A DNA stretch of 64,000 nt from Halorhabdus tiamatea SARL4B (GCF_000470655.1 NC_021921.1:2356001-2420000); one strand, 5' to 3'; shown: positions 46,856-55,986, numbered from the stretch's first letter. The notes: generated from the sequence alone by a model not told the origin. Numbers and translations are program-made.

Positions 46856-48124
46856 CAACCGGATCACGTTCACTGCTCTGGATGGAACCAAGCGGACGGA
46901 CACCTGGCTGTCAAACACTCGTGAATTGGAGGAGGGAACGGACCCATGGGATCCCGACTTTGACGACGATGGATTGACCGATGGACAAGAACTGAAAGGG
47001 ATCTCGAAAGTCACCCAAGGGACCACCGGTGGTTTTGTATCGTTCACGGAATTCAACGTCAGAGAGGCGAACATACTAGAAGAACCGACTGATCCACTGA
47101 ATCCAGACACGGACGACGACGGCTACTGGGACGGCTGGATCGGCGTCCATGGTGTCGAGTATTCGGACAACGTGATTCTGTATCGGGAACACCTGCGAGA
47201 CGAAGACGACACACGCACGAATCACGCAGGTAATACGATTTACGGAATCCGTGGTGCGGAAATTGTCGAAGAACAAGTCGGACTTCATGAAGTGAGTTCC
47301 AGTCAACAGGCTGCCCCCTGGGCATCAGCCAGAATCGATGGGAAACGATATCATTCGAACATTCATGTTGGTGAATTACACTGGGGCACCGATCCAAATA
47401 GCAATGGGGTACGTGGATCTGGCTCAACCCCTCATCCATCACTAAGTGTGGAAGTCGATTTCTCAAGTCGCTCCCGGCTTGAGCTAAACCGGAGCGAGTG
47501 GGAACGAGGTATTGAGCAGAATTATCGGCTCTATGGGATCGATGTCGACATTATGAGAGACGAGATAATTCCGCGCTTTGATTCGGGACTGGATTCGCTC
47601 GGGCTGGAAATCTTAGCGAAGACGGAGAGTTCACCGGAAGCAACGGATTATCTGTTTGTCGCTGAAAAGGGAGATGGTATGTTCACGTCTGACAGTGGTG
47701 GGATTAATCTTCCAATTGATCGTGCAATGGCGCTCTTCACCGACGGAGAAGGAAATACCGTGAGTAAACTCGAAAATGGCCATACCGATTTAGTGAAGAA
47801 GTCCACATATACGAACGGTTGGCAATTACGGATGGCAAACCTCGCCCTTCACGAAATCGCACACTCTCTCCAGATCGGACGGGCAGATGATGATTATTCA
47901 CGAGCTGCCCTAAATAATGGAGAAATATATAGTGGAAGAACAGACAGTGTCAATGATAAAGGAGATGATGGACTGGAAGATAGAACACCAGAGAGAATTC
48001 AACGGAATGGCGATGCATGGTGGAGTATAATGGTAAGCGGTTATAATCCTAGTCTGATTCACGAAGATAGCGGGGTGGTTTTCTACGCCTTTTCAATAGA
48101 AGAACTATTGACAACAAGAACACC

Positions 48125-48593
48125 ATGAAAGTCAAAACATACACTGTAGTGGTGGTCTTGGTAATCTCTCTCTGGCTGTATTTTTACTGACTATCCTGAA
48201 GACTCGGTAGTGGATTTAGATTTTTACGGAGACATCAGCGACCCAAAGGAAGGTGACCTGCGGATAGAGGCTTGGATCAGCTCTCGCTCGTCCGGGACGG
48301 ACGTACGTGTTGATAATTTTAGTGTAATTGGCTATAGCTCGGAAGGAGAGGCGATATTTCTCAAAAACAAGGGGACGTATAACACTACTGAGGAAATCAA
48401 GATAAACATCTCACATCCACAAAGACCGAAGTATATCTTGTTTTCCTCCCCAGATATTTGGAGTAATCGTAATGTCAGGATCCAGTATTTAACCAAAGGG
48501 TCGGATGGATACTACGGGCAAAACTGGACCAATACAGGGGACACATTACCACTCAATGTAAGGAATGATGTGTTGAATCGAACACCACAGTGA
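48125..48593 (+). pseudogene. Cassette 3 lipoprotein with a frameshift in the signal peptide
   Basis: The ATG at 48125 overlaps the protease stop and codes MKVKTYTVVVVLVISLW, then stops at 48190. The main frame (from about 48170 to 48593) begins LSGCIFTDYPEDS, a lipobox followed by a mature part related to the other two lipoproteins (DLDFYGDI, PKYILFSSPDIW). Adding one TC unit to the TCTCTCTC run at 48165-48172 joins the two frames exactly into MKVKTYTVVVVLVISLSGC. The gene is therefore off as sequenced, perhaps reversibly. AT-rich codon use stands out from the genome. Confidence 0.72.
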
Positions 48594-48778
48594 TATACGC
48601 ATTGATTTTGATCTAAGGACGGGGCATGAAGTTGCGACTAGACGTGTAGCCGGCCGGAAAGTGGAGAAAGTGGGACTTCACTTCATTGACGGCTTTTTTA
48701 CCCACTGAGCCGCTTTTTATGTGATGCTGTACTTCTCATCCAATTTCTTTGCGAGTATTTTTGCCATCAATTTTGGCA

Positions 48779-49208
48779 TTGTTTAGACGTTTGATTTCAC
48801 CGCGTTCACGGCCGCTATTGTGGAGCGGTAGAAAGCCCTAACCCGCTTGCGTGTCGTCACTGCGTTCCTCCCGCTCGCTCGGTTCGTTGCCTCTCGTCGG
48901 TCGGAAACGTGGCTCGCGGACGCTGCGTGACATATTCTCGCTTCGCTCGAATAGAGCAAGTGTGGCGGCCGCGAGGCGGTTGCACCGCCTCGAATGAAGA
49001 CGGCGACGCCGTCTCCCCGCCGCCACGTTATAAAGCGGTCGGTGTTCACTGACTGCCCAGGTTGCGAGCCGAAACGGTGCAAGCACCGGAGCGACCGAAC
49101 GAAGGGAGAGTGAGGAGCGCAGCGAGTTGCAGGCTGCCAGCAGTCCGAGGGCCTTCTGCAATATTCGAATAGAGGCTCTATACCGCCACAATTTGAGCGT
49201 CTAAACAA
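48779..49208. mobile_element. MITE-like element with 11-bp inverted ends
   Basis: TTGTTTAGACG (48779-48789) and its exact complement (49198-49208) bound a 430-base non-coding GC-rich block in an AT-rich setting. Inside is a three-way junction: outer 8-bp stem 48962-48969/49019-49026, hairpins 48973-48980/48984-48991 and about 48998-49014. Open frames here are low-complexity shadows. No clear target duplication is visible. The 185 bases before it (48594-48778) hold no gene I can support, only a T-rich terminator-like end of the array. Confidence 0.55.
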
Positions 49209-49353
49209 GGCCAATGAAAATAAAAGTGTTACAAAGGAGATCTTTGGTGAGAACATAACAATACTAGGAGAGACACATACGGTCAATACAACGGTCCCAG
49301 AGGTACCGCTATATGTGACTGCAAAATGGAAGGGTGGAATACCCCTGGTATGA
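49198..49353 (+). pseudogene. 3' remnant of a secreted-type protein gene
   Basis: Starting inside the right end of the MITE-like block, one frame reads NENKSVTKEIFGENIT, then ILGETHTVNTTVPEVPLY and VTAKWKGGIPLV before a TGA at 49351-49353. About 47 codons with beta-strand-like alternation and Asn-x-Thr sequons look like a genuine C-terminus. No start codon or 5' part is present. The origin is unknown, and the rest may have been lost when the element entered. Confidence 0.35.
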
Positions 49354-49413
49354 AACTAATCTATATTTCGGGACAAATGTACAATCCTAATGAAAGGAGT
49401 CGACCGCCGGTGT

Positions 49414-49677
49414 TCAGATAAGAACCGGTCAAAGAGCTACTTTCTGCCGGCTACTCAGCCGAATCCTGGTGGATTGAAAGGGCGAGCCAGTTTCGGGAAC
49501 CCCGACGACGTAAGCACTGCAGGGCGCGTAGTGCCCGAAGCGCGCAGCGAGCGCGAGACGCGAACAGAGTGAGCGTCTCGGATCTCTCGAACGGCGACCG
49601 TGGGAGCCGTGAGAGTCGCGGGACCGAAACTGGCGAGGGCTTTCAGAGTGGTTCCATCATTTCGGGTCCTTATCTGA
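49414..49677. mobile_element. Second MITE-like element with nested inverted repeats
   Basis: The outer ends TCAGATAAGAACC (49414-49426) and GGTCCTTATCTGA (49665-49677) match at 12 of 13 positions. Inside, GCCAGTTTCGG (49486-49496) pairs perfectly with CCGAAACTGGC (49624-49634), and CGAGACGC (49554-49561) with GCGTCTCG (49573-49580). It has no gene. A GGTGGATTGAAAGGGCGAG string inside resembles a CRISPR repeat tail but occurs once. The region 49678-49848 is AT-rich with no gene seen. Confidence 0.5.
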
Positions 49678-49848
49678 TAACTACACGTCGACCATACGAA
49701 ATGAATAATAAAAGTAACTTCACACACAATAGATCCTCTGGCTAGATTCTTCTAACACCCTCCCCAAAATCTGCCGGCTCAGAACCACAGCCTCAAACAA
49801 CCGTCCCGACAGCGCGCTCTTTTTGGTCGCCAGGCGAGTACCCCGCGT

Positions 49849-50382
49849 ATGGCCAAGGTTTCGATCGGGTTGCGCGGCTGGCGCTTCGAGGAGGACGACG
49901 TGTTCGACGACGATGGGTCGCTCAAGACGCTCGTCGAGATGCCGCCGGACACACGGAGTCGGATCCTCCGGCTCACCGCGCTGGTCGGCGAACCGTGTGA
50001 CGCCTGCTACCTCGAGCACGGCGAGGCAAACGTCGCCGAGTGCAACGTCGGCAGCATCGTCTACGGCGAGCCGACCGGGACCGTGTTGCTGTGTGGCCCC
50101 CACGAGTCGGACTTCCTCTACTGGTATCGCGAGGAAGGCGGCAGCGACCTCGCCGGCGAGCCGGAACTCGCCAACGCCTTCCAGGCGTGGTTCGACAGCG
50201 GCGGGCGCGCCCCGGCGGGCTACGGCGGCCTGGAGCACGTCGAGGAGGATCGCGACGAACTTCCCGACGTGAATCCGGGCGCGCTCGAATCTTTGGAGGA
50301 CGAACTCTGTGCGATGGACGAATCCGAACGGGAGGAACTCGACGCCGACGTCGAGGATCTCGACCTCGATATCGACGAATGA
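49849..50382 (+). CDS. Conserved-type acidic protein with a cysteine pair, upstream of trmJ
   Basis: 177 residues, very acidic, especially the last 40 (ESEREELDADVEDLDLDIDE). The middle has GEPCDACYLEHGEANVAEC and a later VLLCGPHESDFLYW, so Cys and His could bind zinc. No named family recognised. Its stop overlaps the trmJ ATG by four bases (ATGA), which suggests a role linked to RNA modification, but that is only context. Confidence 0.75.
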   Translation: MAKVSIGLRGWRFEEDDVFDDDGSLKTLVEMPPDTRSRILRLTALVGEPCDACYLEHGEANVAECNVGSIVYGEPTGTVLLCGPHESDFLYWYREEGGSDLAGEPELANAFQAWFDSGGRAPAGYGGLEHVEEDRDELPDVNPGALESLEDELCAMDESEREELDADVEDLDLDIDE

Positions 50383-51092
50383 ACGTGAGCGTCGCCGTCG
50401 TCGATGCCCAGACGCCGGGCAACGTCGGGACGATCGCCCGCGCGATGAAGAACTTCGGCCTCTCGGATCTCAAACTGGTCGACCCGCCCGAACTCGATCC
50501 CGACGGGGAAGCTTACGGCTACGCCGGCCAGGCCCGCGATGACATCATGCCCAGCGCCGACGTGGTCTCCTTCGCGGAGATCGTCGACAACTACCACACC
50601 GTCGCGACGACGGCGATCACCAACGAGGACGCGACCAAGCACGTCCGGTATCCGTTCGTGACGCCGCGGGAACTCGTCGAGGAACTCAAGGGGATCGACA
50701 GCGACGTCTGCCTGGTCTTTGGCCGCGAGGACGTCGGCCTCTCCAACGAGGAACTCGCCGAAGTAGATCAGATCTGTTCGATCCCCGCCAGCGAGGACTA
50801 TCCCGTCCTGAACCTGGGCCAGGCCGCCACGATCGTCCTCTACGAACTCCGGGCGCTGACCGTCGAGGAGACCCAGCTGCCCGACATCACTGATCGGGCC
50901 GATCAGCCAGCGATCGAGGGATTGCACGATCAGTTCGAGGGCTTCCTCGCGGCGATCGACCATCCCGAGGAGAAACGGGCGAAGGCCGGGCGGCTCTTCC
51001 GGCGGGTGATCGGCCGTGCCCATCCCACGGGCCGGGAGGTTCGGACGCTGCGGGGGCTCTTCCGACGGGTCGAGCAGAAACTGGAGGACTAG
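50379..51092 (+). CDS. trmJ: tRNA (cytidine/uridine-2'-O-)-methyltransferase TrmJ-like (SPOUT)
   Basis: 237 residues. The SPOUT knot motifs are clear: N-terminal VDAQTPGNVGTIARAMKNFG, LVFGREDVGLSNEEL, and the C-terminal IPASEDYPVLNLGQAATIVLYEL. This group methylates the ribose at position 32 of tRNA; archaeal members prefer cytidine. A C-terminal helical extension (VIGRAHPTGREVRTLRGLFRR) follows. The ATG at 50379 was chosen; the frame to 50040 is a shadow of the upstream gene. Confidence 0.9.
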   Translation: MNVSVAVVDAQTPGNVGTIARAMKNFGLSDLKLVDPPELDPDGEAYGYAGQARDDIMPSADVVSFAEIVDNYHTVATTAITNEDATKHVRYPFVTPRELVEELKGIDSDVCLVFGREDVGLSNEELAEVDQICSIPASEDYPVLNLGQAATIVLYELRALTVEETQLPDITDRADQPAIEGLHDQFEGFLAAIDHPEEKRAKAGRLFRRVIGRAHPTGREVRTLRGLFRRVEQKLED

Positions 51093-51538
51093 GGTCGGGT
51101 TTTGTCGGCCGGGATCGTCTCGAAGTTCCGCATATCGGCGAACAGATCGGCCAACAAGTGCGCATAGAGGACTGCCGCCGAGAGAATGCCGAGGAACGGA
51201 TCGACCGCCAGCCAGACGCCGGGCACCAACACGCCCGCGATGACGACGTGGCTGATCAGCCGGTGGTAGGGACCGAGTTCGTCCGCTTCGAATATTGTTG
51301 AGGGATCAGTGACCACAATCCAGGGTGCTCGGAGAACGCGACGGAGTGGGTCGAGGCTGCCAGAGAGCGCCCACGCCAGCACGAAGTGATCGAGGTCGAT
51401 CAGCACGCCCAGCGCCACGCCGTAGGCCACTGCAATGGCGGGGGCGACCGTCGGCTCGCCAGCCAGAACGACCGACTCGGCGAGGACGATACCGCCAGCG
51501 ACGAGAAGCGAGATGACGGCGTGGGCACGGGAGTACAT
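51089..51538 (-). CDS. YdjM/DUF457-like membrane metal-dependent hydrolase
   Basis: 149 residues with four hydrophobic segments. Histidines and acids at membrane edges fit the YdjM (LexA-regulated membrane hydrolase) family: RAHAVISLLVAGG at the start, GVLIDLDHFVLAW, LGPYHRLISHVVIAG and LYAHLLADLFADMRN. The family is predicted to bind metal; its substrate is unknown. It is convergent with trmJ and overlaps it by four bases. The start at 51538 is the first ATG with good context. Confidence 0.75.
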   Translation of the reverse strand: MYSRAHAVISLLVAGGIVLAESVVLAGEPTVAPAIAVAYGVALGVLIDLDHFVLAWALSGSLDPLRRVLRAPWIVVTDPSTIFEADELGPYHRLISHVVIAGVLVPGVWLAVDPFLGILSAAVLYAHLLADLFADMRNFETIPADKTRP

Positions 51539-51569
51539 TGGGAGAGGGTCGTCTGGTCGGGCAGGGTGA

Positions 51570-53465
51570 TCAGGCGCGCTTCTGGATCTCCTCGCGGAGC
51601 ACGTCGCTGACGACGTCGCCGTCGGCCTTCCCGCGGAGTTCACCCATGCATTCGCCCATCAACCCGGAGAAGGCAGCCATCCCCTCTTCCTCGATTTGGG
51701 CTTCGTGACGCTCGACGACGGTGACGACTGCCTCCCGGACTTCGTCCTCGCCCGCACTCCCGAGGTCCTCCTGCTCGGCCGCCTCTTCGGCACCCAACTC
51801 GGGGTTCTCCGCGAGGGCGGCGAGCAGGTCCGGCACACCCTCCTTGGCGAGTTCCCCGTCGGCCAGCAGTGCGAACAGTTCCCGGAAGTGGTCGTCGGTG
51901 AGGTTCTCCACGGGTGCGCCGTCCCGCCGGATCTCGGTGACGGTCGACTCGACCGTCTGTGCGGCCAGCGTCGCGTCGACGCCCGACTCGACGGCCTCCT
52001 CGAAGAGGGCCCAGCGCTGCCCGTAGACGACCTGTTCGGCCAGTCCGGCGTCGAGATCGTACTCGCGCTGGTAGCGTTCCGTCTTCGCGGTGAGGAGTTC
52101 CGGCGTCTCGACGTCCGTTGGGTCGGGGTCGACCGGCGGGACGTCCGTCTCGGGGTACATCCGCGCCGCGCCGGGGAGCGGCCGAAGATATCGCGTTGTC
52201 GCCTCCTCGGTAGCGTCCCGAGTTTCCTCAGGGACGCCCTCCATCGCGGTCTCGGCCCGTTCAGCGACGGCTTCGATCGACTGCTCGGCAACGTCGGGCG
52301 CGTCGGCGACGATGGCGACTGCATCTTTGGCACCCTCGCCAGTGACTGCGCCGGGATCGAGGCCGACGGCTTCGGCCAGTGCCTCGACTTCACCCTCGGT
52401 GACGCCGTAGGCCGGGAGTTCGTCGGTGTGGAAGATGCCACCCGCTCCGTGGCGCTTTGCGTGGTCGGAGAACTCCGTTCCCAGGCGGCGATCGGGCTGG
52501 ATCTCTCGGCCGACGAGGCCGCCGAACCCAGGCAGGGCGACGGCCCAGACCTCACCGCCGTCAGTGAGTGCGCCCTGGATGACGCCGCTGTCTGTTTCCT
52601 CGAAGACCGCGCTCACGTCCTGTGGCTCGCCGATCATGGCGTCGCGTTTGGCCAGTTCGTCGGCGATGTCGAGCAGTTCGACCTGCCGACCCACTTCGTT
52701 GCGGACGATGTCCTCGATGTCCTCGAGGCTCTGGACCCCTTTGATCTCGACGCGGGCACCCTCGGCGATCGAGACGTTGACGTCCTGGCGGATCGTCCCC
52801 AGTCCACGGCGGACCTGACCCGTCGAGCGCAGGAGCATCCCGATGCGTTCGGCGGCCTCCTGGGCCTGTGCCGGCGAGCGGATGTCCGGATCGGTGCCGA
52901 TCTCGACGAGGGGGATGCCGAGGCGGTCGAGGCTATATCTGACGCCCGAGTCGGTCTCCTCGACGCGCTGGGCGCTCTCCTCTTCGAGCATGAGGTCCTC
53001 GACGCCGACCGGCCCCTCGCTGGTCTCGATCTCGCCGTCTGTCGCGACCAGCATGGTGCGCTGGAATCCGGAGGTGTTCGAGCCGTCGATGACGAGTTTG
53101 CGCATGACGTGTACCTGGTCGACGGCACGCATGTCCAGCAGCTGAGCGATCTCCAGAGCGACGGCCAACGCCTCGTCGTCGACTCGGTGTGGCGGCTCGT
53201 CGTCGGCCTCGACGAGGCAGGTCGTGTCGTAGGTGAGATACTCGAACTCGCGTTCGACCTGACTCTCCTCGAGGGCGGCTTCGTCGAGTTCCCCGAGTTC
53301 GCTCTTCGTCGGGTGGAGGTACCGCGTGATCGTCGTCGTCGATTCGGCGGGCTCTCTGAGCGTGGTCGGGCAGTTACAGAACAGCTTGCTTTCGGTGTCG
53401 AGTTGCTGGTGGATCTCCAGTCCGGCGACCAACCCGAGGGCCTCGTAGTCGAAGTCGGCAGTCAT
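51570..53465 (-). CDS. gatE: Glutamyl-tRNA(Gln) amidotransferase subunit E
   Basis: 631 residues, full length for archaeal GatE. The GatB-like kinase domain is marked by GLEIHQQLDTESKLFCNCP, IGTDPDIRSPAQAQE and GLGTIRQDVNVSIAEGARVEIKGVQ. An AspRS-like insertion sits in the middle (GFGGLVGREIQPDRRLGTE), and the helical YqeY tail domain ends with LMGECMGELRGKADG. With GatD it converts Glu-tRNA(Gln) to Gln-tRNA(Gln), needed because archaea lack GlnRS. gatD is not adjacent. Confidence 0.95.
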   Translation of the reverse strand: MTADFDYEALGLVAGLEIHQQLDTESKLFCNCPTTLREPAESTTTITRYLHPTKSELGELDEAALEESQVEREFEYLTYDTTCLVEADDEPPHRVDDEALAVALEIAQLLDMRAVDQVHVMRKLVIDGSNTSGFQRTMLVATDGEIETSEGPVGVEDLMLEEESAQRVEETDSGVRYSLDRLGIPLVEIGTDPDIRSPAQAQEAAERIGMLLRSTGQVRRGLGTIRQDVNVSIAEGARVEIKGVQSLEDIEDIVRNEVGRQVELLDIADELAKRDAMIGEPQDVSAVFEETDSGVIQGALTDGGEVWAVALPGFGGLVGREIQPDRRLGTEFSDHAKRHGAGGIFHTDELPAYGVTEGEVEALAEAVGLDPGAVTGEGAKDAVAIVADAPDVAEQSIEAVAERAETAMEGVPEETRDATEEATTRYLRPLPGAARMYPETDVPPVDPDPTDVETPELLTAKTERYQREYDLDAGLAEQVVYGQRWALFEEAVESGVDATLAAQTVESTVTEIRRDGAPVENLTDDHFRELFALLADGELAKEGVPDLLAALAENPELGAEEAAEQEDLGSAGEDEVREAVVTVVERHEAQIEEEGMAAFSGLMGECMGELRGKADGDVVSDVLREEIQKRA

Positions 53466-53580
53466 TACTGGCCAGTGACGCCGCTTCGGGGAAAAACGCT
53501 CCGTTGTGTTCGGCGACGATCCGCAGTCGTATGCTACCGCTTACCGCGACCTTATTTGTGTGGCGGCCGTGGTGCTCGTA

Positions 53581-54432
53581 ATGCGGTGGCGAGTCTTGGC
53601 GGTTGCTACATTGCTCGCCCTGTCCGGGTGTACTGGCCTTCTAGGCGGTGATACGTCCGCCCCGACGGTCACACCAGCACCGGTTCCCACGGACGCTCCC
53701 GACGCAGGTCCAGGGGCGATGGTCGTCCCAGGGGTCTACGCCGATGGGGACATCGAGACAGATTTGCTCGTCGACGCACACCGGGAGGCCCTCCGCGAGA
53801 CGTCCTTCGTCTGGACAGAGACAGAAAACCGAACCGGTCGGGTTGCGAACGTCACCGACAGCACGACGTCCTATCGGACTGTCAGGTTTGCGAACGCCAC
53901 CCGCTACTACTTCGATACGAACGGTCGCACGGACCGCTATCAGGGTCGGCGCGTTTATTACCCGGTGTACAACGAATACGCTGACGGCGAGGACGTCTAC
54001 GTCCGCGCGCTGTCGACGTCGTGGGCCGACTACCGTTACGATCGCGTCACGGCCAACGGAATCCGAAGCCGGTTCGTCCGGTCGGTGACGAACTCGGTCA
54101 AACGCTATCTCCCAGTTGGATCGGTCAGCATCGAACAGATCGAGTCGGCCGCGGGATCGCGTTATCGGCTGACGTCGACCGTCCCTTCCGAGACGCTCGC
54201 GCCGTTTGTCGAGGACTACCGGGTCTCCGCCGTGGTGACCCAACGCGGGCTCGTTCGAAACCTGACAGCCACGTACACGACCGAGCGGTCGACTGCCACC
54301 GACACGATCACGTTCACTCACCGGTATTCGTCGACCGTCTCGGACGTCGAGAATGTGGCCGTCTCGCCGCCCGCGTGGCTCCCGGCGGCCCAACGTCATC
54401 TCGCGAACGGGACGAGACTCTCTTCGCCGTGA
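53581..54432 (+). CDS. Haloarchaeal secreted lipoprotein (DUF7537-like)
   Basis: 283 residues from ATG 53581. A signal peptide with lipobox LSGC (MRWRVLAVATLLALSGC) is followed by a Thr/Pro/Ala linker, then a domain of about 220 residues rich in Tyr, Arg, Thr and Asn-x-Ser/Thr sequons (FVWTETENRTGRVANVTDS, YRTVRFANATRYYFD). The length and layout recall a large haloarchaeal lipoprotein family whose function is unknown. The open frame to 53506 lacks coding character. Confidence 0.8.
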   Translation: MRWRVLAVATLLALSGCTGLLGGDTSAPTVTPAPVPTDAPDAGPGAMVVPGVYADGDIETDLLVDAHREALRETSFVWTETENRTGRVANVTDSTTSYRTVRFANATRYYFDTNGRTDRYQGRRVYYPVYNEYADGEDVYVRALSTSWADYRYDRVTANGIRSRFVRSVTNSVKRYLPVGSVSIEQIESAAGSRYRLTSTVPSETLAPFVEDYRVSAVVTQRGLVRNLTATYTTERSTATDTITFTHRYSSTVSDVENVAVSPPAWLPAAQRHLANGTRLSSP

Positions 54433-54493
54433 CGGGCGCGACGGGTGTCGTTGCGGCCGAAAGCTGCCCGTCTCTATCCGCGTCGCCGGCCGC

Positions 54494-55906
54494 TCACTCG
54501 TCGCCGAGAATGACGCGCTCGGTCATTTTCGCCGGATCGAGGACGTCGTCGGCCTCGTCCTCGGTGAGGTACCCCTTCTCGATGGCGACTTCTCGGATCG
54601 TCTGGCCGGTCTTCATCGCCTCCTTGGCGACCTCGCTGGCCTTGTCGTAGCCGATCGCGGGGTTGAGTGCCGTGGCGAGGGCCATGCTCTGTTCGACGCG
54701 CGCTTCACAGTGCTCGCGATCAGCTTCGAGTTTGGCGACGAACTTCGTCGCGAAGGCACCGCTGACGTTGGCGATCAGTCGGGCCGACTCCAGGACGTTC
54801 GCCGCGATCACCGGCTTGTAGAGATTGAGGTCGATCTGGCCGTTGGCCGCGCCGGTCGAGACGGTGGCGTCGTTGCCGACGACCTGGGCGTACACCTGGT
54901 TGACTGACTCGGCGACGACGGGGTTGATCTTCCCCGGCATGATCGAGGAGCCGGGCTGGTTCTCGGGCTGGTCGATCTCGCCAAGGCCGTTGCGCGGCCC
55001 GGAGGCCAGCAGTCGGAGGTCGTTGGCGATCTTCTGGAGCGATCCCGCCACGGTCCGAAGCGCGCCGTGGACCTCGCTCATCGCGTCGTGGGCCGCCTGG
55101 GCCTCGAAGTGGTTGTCGGCCTCCCGGAAGGTGAGTAGCGTCTCCTCGCTGATGTACTCGGCCGCGAGTTCGGGAAATTCGGGGTGGGTGTTGAGCCCGG
55201 TCCCGACGGCTGTCCCACCGAGTGCCAGTTCGGCCGCCCGCTCGCGCGTCTCCTCGACGCGGGCGATCCCCTTCTCGATCTGGGTCCGGTAGCCCGAGAA
55301 CTCCTGGCCCAGCCGGATCGGCGTCGCGTCCTGGAGGTGGGTCCGGCCGGTCTTGACCACGTCGTCGAATTCCTCCTCCTTGCGTTCCAGTTCCTCCCGG
55401 AGCGTCTCCAGTCCGGGGAGGACGTCGCGTTCGATCGCCTCCAAAACGGCGACGTGCATCGCCGTCGGGATGACGTCGTTGCTCGATTGGCCGTAGTTGA
55501 CGTGGTCGTTCGGGTGGATCTCCTTCGAGCCGATCTCGCCGCCGACGATCTCGGTGGCTCGATTGCCGATCACCTCGTTGGCGTTCATGTTCGTCGAGGT
55601 GCCCGACCCCGTCTGGAAGATGTCGACCGGGAACTGGTCGTCGTGATCGCCGGCGATGACCTCGTCGGCGGCCGCGACGATGGCGTCGGCTTTCTCCTCG
55701 TCCAGCAGCCCGAGATCGCGGTTTGCCTGTGCTGCACCTTTCTTGACGACGCCGAGCGCCCGGATGAAGCGTCGTCCGAAGCGCCGATCGCTGATCGGGA
55801 AGTTTTCGATCGCGCGCTGGGTCTGTGCCCCCCAGTAGGCGTCGGCTGGTACTTCCATCTCGCCGAGGCTGTCGGCTTCGATCCGGTAGTCCTCGCTGTC
55901 GGTCAT
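54494..55906 (-). CDS. fumC: Class II fumarate hydratase
   Basis: 470 residues. Family signatures: FQTGSGTSTNMNANEVI, TGRTHLQDATPIRLGQE with the catalytic His, and GSSIMPGKINP, the fumarase/aspartase signature. Length is normal for FumC. It interconverts fumarate and malate in the citrate cycle; aspartase activity of a close relative cannot be excluded, but the TGSGTSTNMN motif favours fumarase. The start was set at ATG 55906 (MTDSEDYRIE), five codons after an upstream ATG. Confidence 0.93.
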   Translation of the reverse strand: MTDSEDYRIEADSLGEMEVPADAYWGAQTQRAIENFPISDRRFGRRFIRALGVVKKGAAQANRDLGLLDEEKADAIVAAADEVIAGDHDDQFPVDIFQTGSGTSTNMNANEVIGNRATEIVGGEIGSKEIHPNDHVNYGQSSNDVIPTAMHVAVLEAIERDVLPGLETLREELERKEEEFDDVVKTGRTHLQDATPIRLGQEFSGYRTQIEKGIARVEETRERAAELALGGTAVGTGLNTHPEFPELAAEYISEETLLTFREADNHFEAQAAHDAMSEVHGALRTVAGSLQKIANDLRLLASGPRNGLGEIDQPENQPGSSIMPGKINPVVAESVNQVYAQVVGNDATVSTGAANGQIDLNLYKPVIAANVLESARLIANVSGAFATKFVAKLEADREHCEARVEQSMALATALNPAIGYDKASEVAKEAMKTGQTIREVAIEKGYLTEDEADDVLDPAKMTERVILGDE

Positions 55907-55986
55907 TGCGTCCGGGGACACTCACGCCAGGGAGTTAAGTGTCCGCGTGACGGTGACGGCGGAACGCCTGCTCGGAGCTACCTTTC

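Larger units (their letters stand above)
45003..48128 (+). pseudogene. Cassette 3 zincin gene interrupted by an ISH8-like element
   Basis: Removing the element and one target-site copy (45443-46855) joins ...RNRELF to NRITFTALDG with the frame kept, giving 570 codons (45003-45442 plus 46856-48128). The protein has Ca-binding repeats (NLDDGDLTD, DPDFDDDGLTD, NPDTDDDGYWD), a long middle region, the protease motif HEIAHSLQIGRADD and a Met-turn-like WWSIMVSGY. The N-terminus is chimeric: SEVYSG matches the end region of the other cassettes (GEVYSG), and no VWA or signal peptide is present. An ATG at 46926 could give a C-terminal protein of 400 residues. Confidence 0.72.

Noticed and set aside
48717-48779. 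Minus-strand 20-codon frame MPKLMAKILAKKLDEKYSIT next to the 430-base element
   Set aside because: Peptide-like and amphipathic, but too short and without promoter or partner evidence to call a gene.
48783-49286. Minus-strand frames in the MITE-like region
   Set aside because: Low-complexity Arg/Ser-rich translations across hairpin DNA, without a start context or domain.
49462-49485. CRISPR-repeat-like string GGTGGATTGAAAGGGCGAG
   Set aside because: It resembles the ATTGAAA tail of haloarchaeal CRISPR repeats but occurs once, without spacers or cas genes, inside an inverted-repeat element.
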